A stretch of DNA of 64,000 bases from Dendrobium chrysotoxum (taxonomy: Eukaryota > Streptophyta > Magnoliopsida > Asparagales > Orchidaceae), in the NCBI GenBank assembly GCA_019925795.1, contig CM034315.1, positions 1,364,001-1,428,000 of the forward strand, given 5' to 3'. A program made the translations under genes and the position numbers. Below the pieces are notes generated by a model. The model made no database searches, was not told the origin of the DNA, and saw only the letters and a list, made by a program, of their open reading frames with translations. Below are positions 36,901-45,900 of this stretch, in pieces (position 1 is the stretch's first letter; the number at the start of each line of letters is the position of its first letter).

Positions 36901-39900
36901 CTGGCTCGGCTCAAAAGTTCGTTGAGCCGCTCGATTAACTTGAATATATTTAAAAATTAATTTAAAATGATATTATATAATATATTTTAAAATTTTAAAC
37001 TAATTCTATATCAAAAATAAAATTCTAAAAAAATTTGAAAATTTTCATTTAAAACTAAGAAATCTAGCTCACCAATTGAGTCAGACTCGAGCTTTCAAAA
37101 TGAGCTCGAGCCTATAAATTTTTTAACAAGTCAAGCTCGAGCTTAGTAAACGAGCTAAAGTCGAGCTCGAGCTTAGTAAGAACTAAAAAAGCTTAGCTTG
37201 ACTAGGCGGATACTCGACTCATTTACATCCCTAATAGGTTAGTGAGGATGCAACAATTTGTACAAATAGTTATAACAAAAAGTAAATAATTTGAAAACTA
37301 CCGCACATATTATATATTATATATTTTTTATCTTTTGAAAAAAAAAATCAAATAATACTCTTACAACTACCACGCTCTAGCAAATAAAGTTATAAAAAGT
37401 TATTGCTCACCATAAAAAATTTTGATAATTAAATGCAACTATGGCAATGGTTAAAAGAAAAAAAAGCAAAAGCTATGTGTTAAACGAAACCTTAATTTAA
37501 GCTTGGCAACAACAAATTTTTTGACCCAACACAAGAATGAGTCTAAACTCTCAAGGATCATAAATGGATTCAAATCAAAACAAGCACCTGTATACCATTG
37601 TCTATGTTTAAGGATGATTTGGGTTGTGCAAGAATTTTTTCCCCACCTAATTGAACTTTCCTCAATTCATTACTTCAATGCAATGCTCTATGAACTTAAT
37701 GGTAGCTGCTTGATAAAAATGACTAAAAACATCTTCAAGATCATTAGTCTAATTCTACGAAGTTCACAAACTAGAAAATTCAAATGCAAGGATTTCATAT
37801 AAAAACACAAAACCATTAAACTCAACTTCCCAACCAACACAAGCTTGGCCACTTCAAAGAAATTGTTAAGCTAAGTTCAAAATGAACGAAACGCTAGTTC
37901 AAAGAGAACCAACGCTGTAGTTCAATCACCCTACAGAGACTCGAGCCATGAAAGAGAATAGGGAACCAGGAGGCGAGCAAACACAAAGACAAATAAAAGG
38001 ATGGAGCAAGGAGACGAAACCACATGCAAAAACTATAAAGAGACATGAAGGAGAGGTCAGCAAGAGCTTATTGGCATGCAAGAGAAGGAGACTAAGTGCG
38101 GTCTCTCGAGTAAACTTAAATTGAGATAAGGTTAAACTAACCATTGTATTTAGTTAAACGGATAAATCCTAGTTCTAGTTTTTAAAATGTTAAAAGAATT
38201 TTGTTAGGAGTTTGGAGTGGGGAAATCGGGAAGAGTTTTGCATGAGATCAGTCCAAACAAGATTTAGGTAACAAATTAGACGTTGATGTCAATCAAAGTG
38301 TTTTAAGTAAGGTATTGGAAATATATTCATTTTTGCTTTTCTTTAAATATGAAATCAATTGAGAATTTTTATTGTTCCATAATTAATAAACATTAGTAAT
38401 TATTTCCCATGAAATTGTGCCCGAATTTAGAAAGGCAAGAGAGGTGGAAGTAAGAGGAAATGTTATTTGTTTCGAACAAAGGAAGAAAAGAGAGGAATGT
38501 TGAAGTATATATTTTAAATTGAAATTTTATAAATAAATTTATGATAATAAATTCTAGAATTCAAATTGTCTTTATATTGCAAAATTACTTAGAAACACTA
38601 AGATTAAAACTTAGCAATTTGAATAAGAATAAGAGGATGATGATTTAATCATAATGAGATAATTGTGATTCGATGAAGATGATAAATTTGTGATTTAAAT
38701 AAAAATGTATTATTATGGGCACCAAGTTAAAGAAGTTATAGCTTAAGGATTAACAATTCAAAGCTAAAATCTTTAAAGTCAATGTGGGTGATTACATTTC
38801 TATCTTATAGTTGTTATAGTTCTTTCTATCATTGACTGATATGACCTTTCATCTGTATATTTACAGAGTTCATAATACTAATTTACATCGAAGAAATAAT
38901 CAAATGACCTCTTTCTTTCACTTGCATAACTACTCTCATATAGTATTAAACATTAAATGGGAAAAAAATATTATTGAAAATCATGCATCTCCAAATTTAA
39001 ATATAAATATAAGACAAGATCATGAAAGGAATATAATGAGAGGAAATGTATATTATGTTAAATAAAGGAATTAACCACCTTATGATACTGGTTGGTGACG
39101 AAATTTATCCGTGCACGAAAAATGAAAAAAAAAATTAAAAAAACATAGAAATGGAAAAGCAAGTACCTTAATGGTACAATTTGGAAGATGCTCCTGAGAT
39201 GAGTTTATGTTAAAAGATATAATATGATAAATACATCAAAATATGTTATCTTTTACACCATGATGCTGTATATGCTTCACCTGAATATTATGTGTAAATT
39301 ATTTATAGATGTAATATGTAATGATCACTTATAATTACTCACATAATTTTTGTTTTATTTATATTTTTGAAATTGTTATAGTATAAAATTATAATTAGCC
39401 ACTAAGTTTTGTTGTATGAACTCAACCAGTTATCAAATGTTTATGTTTTAAGGCTCTAAATTGAAAAGGTGACAAAATGATCTATGTACCATAGCAAAGC
39501 AGCGAGTGAGAATAGGCATTTAACAATCATATGTATGTCATTTTAGTTCACATATTAGAGATGTATGAAATAAAATTGTTTTGTGTATAGATTGACTATT
39601 AACTAAAATAGGGGTCTCAAATATTGACCATACCCAAAACCCGATCCAGACCCGACCCGAAAAATTTTGGGTTCGGGTCAACCCGTTTGCCTAACAAGTC
39701 AGGTTCGGGTTTCATTTTACGACTCGTTTATAAACTGGGTCAGGTTCTGGTTGAGTTCGAAACTCGAAATCAACCCGGGCTTGACCCACGAGCCACCGAT
39801 CCGTGCACACCAGCCGATCCTAAGTCTGATCCGGCTTCCCACACCGCACCCGTTTCGAGTTGCGTTAGGTCCCGCCCGCCTCGCCTGCTTCCAGTCCCCG

Positions 39901-42900
39901 ACGATGGAGACTCATCCGCTTGCTCCCAGCTTTCTTCACTACCCGCTCTACAGTGTTGTATAGCTCCCTTCGGTACATGAACATTGATGGCTTGCGCTGC
40001 AGTGGTGCTACCGCTGCCGCCGGTGACCAAATACCGGTCGCGGCAGCATCTTCCATGCTCATTCAGAGTCTCCGCTCTTCGACATCACTTACCAGTCTCT
40101 CCCCATCAAAGTTCCCATCTCTGTCCATTTTTCATTTCCAAATCTTCTAGAAGCCCATACCCATTTCTCCCCGATCGACCTCTCTTTAACTGCGACAAGC
40201 TATCAGAACTCTTGGCTTCCGCCACTGACTCAGGCTAGACAGCCTACTCAGCCAAGGTAATGAAATCAGTGCTTCTCATGCTTCCTTCTTCCGCCCTTCA
40301 TTCATCTCGATGCATTCCATGGATTAAAGTTCCAAGAATGGGATTCTCTAATTGCCAAGTTTGCCAGAGTCGCCAACGTCCCGTTCCTCCTCCTCCAGCT
40401 CCCCCTCCTCCAGCTCCCCCAAATCATCCTTAACTCCCGCAATCTCCTATCTGGAAACAAGACCACGCTCTTCGCCATCCCTTGGAGGCATGGTGGCTAT
40501 TTTGTGGCAAATTCACACACAAAAATGCGATGCCTAGACATCTTGACCCGTTTGCAAAACCGGGTCGGGTTAGGGTCAACCCGTTGACCCGTTTTGACAC
40601 CCATAAACTAAATATTGGGGTTTAGTACAATGTTAATTGGAAAGGATTAAATAGTCGTACAAACAACTATCCAGGCTATCACCTAGGTCATGACAGAAAT
40701 ATTCAGAGATATTGAACCATCTAATTGGCAGGTTCGAGACAACAATGTTACCAATACCTCTTAAAAGATCAACAAAAAAAAATATGTTGCTGGCAATATG
40801 AATATCAATCCATTTAAAAAGATGGTTTCGACCTTACCAAGTCTCACTTAATAATACATGATTCTAGCACCAGATGATAAACGCTAGTCAAAGCACCAAA
40901 AGCTACTATAGTCCAATTCCAAGATGTTGAAAGACTTAAATTGCATAAAGTTTGCATTGCAATTGTATGGAATAGATACTAACTGAGTACTCCTAGCTAA
41001 GAGAGATCATTTGACCAATATTACTTTAACAAATCCTACTTCATTTAATTCAATTCTCCTACGTCACTCAATTCACGTTCTCATGCGCAATCAATTTTAG
41101 GCAAATCAACCCTCCATGGGTCCTGACATGTGTATGGCTTGGATTGATCCTCAAGGAGGGTGTTGGACCGGTCCAGCCAGTCCACACGGGACCGGCTCAG
41201 GCGGAACAGAGGCAGACTCTTCCGCCTCTCCTGTACGCCGATTGAACCGCAGGAGCCACCGAGCAGTTTAGGAAGGTTTTCTGAGGGAGTTAGGAGAGAA
41301 ATTTGAATGTAGTTACTATTTAGAGATTTCCTTTTTGATTGTATGCATTAAATAGTTTGTTTTCCTAGGGTTAGGGCGTCTTGAATTTGGCTTAACTTTG
41401 AGATCTCTTAGGTTTTTGGGCTCTGGCAGTGTCTAGAGATTTGAGAGAGATAGATACTCCTCTTGAATAGAGGATCAATTGTATCTTACTATTTTCTTCC
41501 ATTAGTTTGTGTTCTTGCAATAAAAATCCTATTTTCCTCTGATTTTCCATTGGATTTGTGAAGATTTCTCGTTGTTTTTTGTCAAGATTGTTAGGTTTTA
41601 CTTGAGATCTTCAAGTGTTACCTAACAAATTGGTATCAGAGCAATTTCCTAGGCTGAAATAGAAGTCTTCCTCGCTAAATTTTGTTGTGTTCCATATCCG
41701 ATCGTATTGTTTTTTGCTGATTGGAGGCCAGAATTCACGTCAAACTTGCGGCACTTGCTATTAGAGCCTAAATCCAAGTTCCCATGGCAGGAAGAAAGGT
41801 AGAAGTGCCGGAAAGGGAGATCGGACAATTGAAAACTGAAATTTCAAATCTCCACACTCAACTTTCAAATGTCAAAAGTCAAATTTCAGCCATCCACGAG
41901 AAGATGGATGGGTATTTTTCCAGCCTAGGGGAGATGTTGAAGAAGTTGCTTGGGGGCAAAATCCAAAACGACGTCATCAGAGGCGAGGGAAGCCTCTGAC
42001 AACCAAGGAAGCGGGAAAAACTCTAATCCAATAAGGCAAATGGAAGATCAGGAGGTGGAGACTCAAAAAGGAAAAGAGAGAATGCCTCCCTTGGAGCCTA
42101 TTCCTATGGGGGAACCGAGTAGGGGGTATAGGGAGAAGCTTGATGGGGTGGAGCATGCACAAAGGGGTACTAAATTGGAGAGGAGGGGGACAGAATTTGA
42201 AAGGAGATTGTGGAAATTTAATGAAGAAAAGGGGTAATTATGACCGAAGAGGGGCTGAAATTAAAAGGAGAGGGATTTATTATGATCCAAGGGGTGCTGA
42301 ATTTGAAAGGAGATTGTGGGAATTTAATGAAAGGTTTGAGTATGAGCGTAGAAGGGATGATTGGGACACTTGGGGGGAACCACCCCCTTTGAGAATGAGA
42401 AATTATGGAGAGAACAGAGGAAACAGAGGCGATCTGAGGGTGAGGAAACTGAAGATGTCAATCTTTGAGTGGGAGGATGCACATGGGTGGATCTACAATG
42501 TAGAAAGATATTTCGCCGTCAATGGGTTGACAGAGGAGGAGAGACTGACGGCAGCGGGCCTATGTTTGGAAGGGAAGGCATTGTCTTGGTACCAGTGGAT
42601 GAACATGCGACGACCCATACGAAGTTGGAGAGAGTTCAAGGATTGTTTGGTAGAACGTTTCTGAACTGGCAGGGGAGGAGATTTCTATGAGCAATTCTTC
42701 GTCTTGACAAAGGATGGTTCAATGATAGAGTACCAAGAGAGATTCGAGTACCTTGCTAGCCGGTTGGACCGCCTTCCTGAGATAGTGCTAGAGGAAAATT
42801 TCATGAAGGGACTGACACCAGAGATCCGAGTAGCGGTCAGAGTAATGAGGCCTCGTGACTTGGGAGAGGGTATGGAGCTAGCTCAATTGGTGTAGGATCA

Positions 42901-45900
42901 AAGGCACCTGGAGAGAGAGACAGGAGGCAACAGCTCAGGAGGTCCGACCAGGAGGACCACTAGCTTTCTGGCACCCAAGGAGCCGACACCTGGTACTTTT
43001 CGGGAGACTTCGAAGGAGAAAATTGTAGGAGTAAAACTTGGTGACAACTTCAAGAAGCTCACAAAAACTGAATTACAGGAGAAAAGTGTGAAGGGGCTCT
43101 GTTTCATATGTGACGAGAGGTATACGCCGGGGCACAGGTGTAAGGATCGGACTCTTCAAGTTCTTACCGTTTGTGATGAAGAGGGAATAGAGGAGGGTGT
43201 TGTCTTTCCACCTTGCGGACAAGGTGGGTCTTTGGGAGGTGAGTATTGTTAAACCGGTCCATTGGACCAGTCCAACCGGTCCACACGGGACCGGCTCAGG
43301 CGGAACAGAGGCGGACTCTTCCGCCTCTCCTGTACGCCGATCGAGCCGCAGGAGCCACCGAGCAATGTAGGAAGTTTTTTTGAGGTAGTTAGGAGGGAAA
43401 TTTGAATGTAGGGACTGTTTAGAGATTTCCTTTTGGATTGTATGCATTAAATATTTTGTTTTCCTAGGTTTAGAGCATCTTGAATTTGGCTGAAATTTGA
43501 GATCTCTTAGGTTTTTGGGCTCTAGCGACGTCTAGAGATTTGAGAGAGATAGATCCTCCTCTCGAATAGAGAATCAATTATATCTTGCTATTTTCTTCCG
43601 TTAGTTTGTGTTCTTGCAATAAAATCTCTATTTTTCTCTAATTTTCAGTTGGATTTGAGGAGATTTCTCACTACTTTTGTCAAGATTGTTAAGTTTTACT
43701 TGAGATCTTCAAGTGTTACCTAAAAGAGGGGTGCATTATACCCCCCACAATTGTCTTCAGATGCATTATTAGCCTTTCTTAATTTGATCTAGCAAAGTGA
43801 ATTAAAACTAGCTAGCTAGAAGGAGAACCAATACTTGTGAAGATAATTATGATAGAAGTACTCGTGAAGTGATAAAAAGAATTTTCAATTACAGTAGTGG
43901 TGCACGAAGGACCAACATTGAATTCATTTTTTTTTTGTATAGAAATGCTTATAAAATATATTCAAAATTAAGGTGGCTTAGTATATAATGTTAGCAAATG
44001 GCATTGTTACAATTGAAGAGACACCTACTAAATTAAATAGAAACTTAAAATAATAAAAAATTATATTTAAAAGATAATAAACATACAATTTAAATAATAT
44101 GCAATTTTCATGGGTGAGAGATTAGTAATTATCAATTAATGTTTCTAGAGGATAAAATGATATTTAAGTGAAAAATATTTAAGTCTCTTTGATCAATTAT
44201 AGAAAAAAAAAACGGAGAGATAGAGGAGGCTGAGTGATTAAAATGAAGAACTCCGGAGTACTATTTTAAGATTATTTGTGAATGTATACAGATGACCAAC
44301 AAGGCCAAGTCCAATATATATTCACTTTGCAGGAAAAAATTATACATAGATTCTCAATAATCATTAACCCAATACTATAGCAGATTTGATATATAAAACA
44401 ACCATCATTGTGATACCCAAAACTTGATATAGATATGTGCGTTGTGTTGTATTAAATAAAATCATCATACTATAACATAGAAATATGAATTGCTTGATTA
44501 ATCAATTCATATGTTGATCAGTTGATGAAATCATGGAGAATGTACACGTGATGATCATGTTGGCATATTTCTCATATAACTCAAAATTGATTTTCGAAAA
44601 ATTAGATAAGAGGAGCAATACCAAATGAAGCCTAAGCCTCATAAAACTGCTACAAAGTGCATAGTTACTTTCTAGGCAAGTAGAATTTTTGTTAAGCATA
44701 ACCATTTTTGCTATAGAAGACAAGCAAGACCTTTGCCAAAAACTGATCACTGTATATGTCAATCCAAATATGATCAAGATGAATCCAAAAAAGTTAACTT
44801 CATCAACCAACTTAAAGTTGATGGTATATTAGATATATTATTGGGCTTGTACTATGTCAGAAAAGGCAAAACCCTTATATTTGTACTTATGAAAGATCAT
44901 GATCCAGTGCCATAATGCAAAGTGTAAATATATTAAAAAAGTCTTAAAACTTGTGGAAATTACAGGCAAGTGCCCAAGCACAAGAACCATCCAGTAATCA
45001 AGAACTTCGCAACAAAATCTAATCCATTCTAGTAGTAATAAAACAATACAAATGAAAAATGCCAACCTGTAAAAGGGAAAGATCCCTTAAAATTTCAATA
45101 TTGTCCGGGTCTATCCTCAAAGCATTTCTGTAGCACTTAATTGCCTCTCGGTATTCCCTATCTGACCGATATAATAAACCATAGACATGCCAGCAAACAT
45201 GGCTTTTAAGGTCATTCTGCAAACAATACCAACAAACGAAAAGATTTTCTGTATTAAAGACAAAAAACAAAAGAGGAAAATGATCCACCAAGCTGTACTC
45301 TTTGAAACAAATAACCTTAAGACCACGTCGAACTAGTTCATAAGCTTCAGATTTTCGATCCAAGCAGTTCAGTGTTAATCCTTTCATGGACAAGGTTTCT
45401 GATAGAAGTTGAAAAATGAAAATAAAAATGTAAAACTAAAAATTTAGAACAAATTAGCAAGATCCTCAAACAATTAAGCAAGTATGAAAAGACCAATTAA
45501 ACAAAAGAAAAACAGGCAACTGAAGAACTCCCATATCCAAATGCATGTTGCTATCAGCAAAGAAAGGTAAATTCTGCAATGAAAACTTCAGAATTACATG
45601 CCTGAGGAATACTTTGATGATTAACATTATTACAAAACTTATTGCAACTGGTATGGTTATTTAGCAGGCTGATATTAAAGCTTCAAACTTCTCAAGAGCA
45701 GGCATGGAGAAGTGGTTACTTTGGCCTTTGTGTGTAATGGGGTGCCAAGTTTGGATCATGAAAATACCCACTCTAAAAATGTTCAGGGGTGAGGTTATGC
45801 ACAGTAATCCCTCCCCAAACGCCACATTAGGAGTTCCCTGCCATATGTACACCCTTAAAGATTCAAACTTTAAGCAGGTATTTGCAAATGATCTTTAATC

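Larger units (their letters stand above)
39609..40605 (+). mobile_element. hAT-type element carrying a captured gene fragment (Pack-type transposon)
   Basis: The left end TAGGGGTCTCAAA and inverted right end TATGGGTGTCAAAACGGGTC are followed on both sides by GGGTC/GACCC-rich subterminal repeats. Flanks AACTAAAA (39601-39608) and AACTAAAT (40606-40613) agree at 7 of 8 positions, the TSD length of hAT elements. The 560-bp core (about 39960-40520) is GC-rich, unlike its surroundings, and contains a recognisable exon of the host gene MEX1. It is inserted in NAA15 intron 4. Confidence 0.82.
41161..43725 (+). mobile_element. Ty3/gypsy LTR retrotransposon, internally deleted, perfect TSD
   Basis: LTRs 41161-41627 and 43247-43725 flank a primer site TGGTATCAGAGC (41631-41642), a broken gag, and a short tail TTTCCACCTTGCGGACAAGG that corresponds to the last pol codons of element 1. 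The target duplication GAGGG is exact (41156-41160, 43726-43730). Protease, RT, RNase H and integrase are all missing; the junction is near 43199. Gag is clearly related to that of 10802-14117, but the LTR sequences differ, so the two are members of sister families. It is inserted in NAA15 intron 4, antisense to the gene. Confidence 0.93.

Noticed and set aside
36835..37233. 8-bp target duplication for the TAGGGGTGTAA element
   Set aside because: The two flanks do not match in any register tried; only the inverted ends are claimed.
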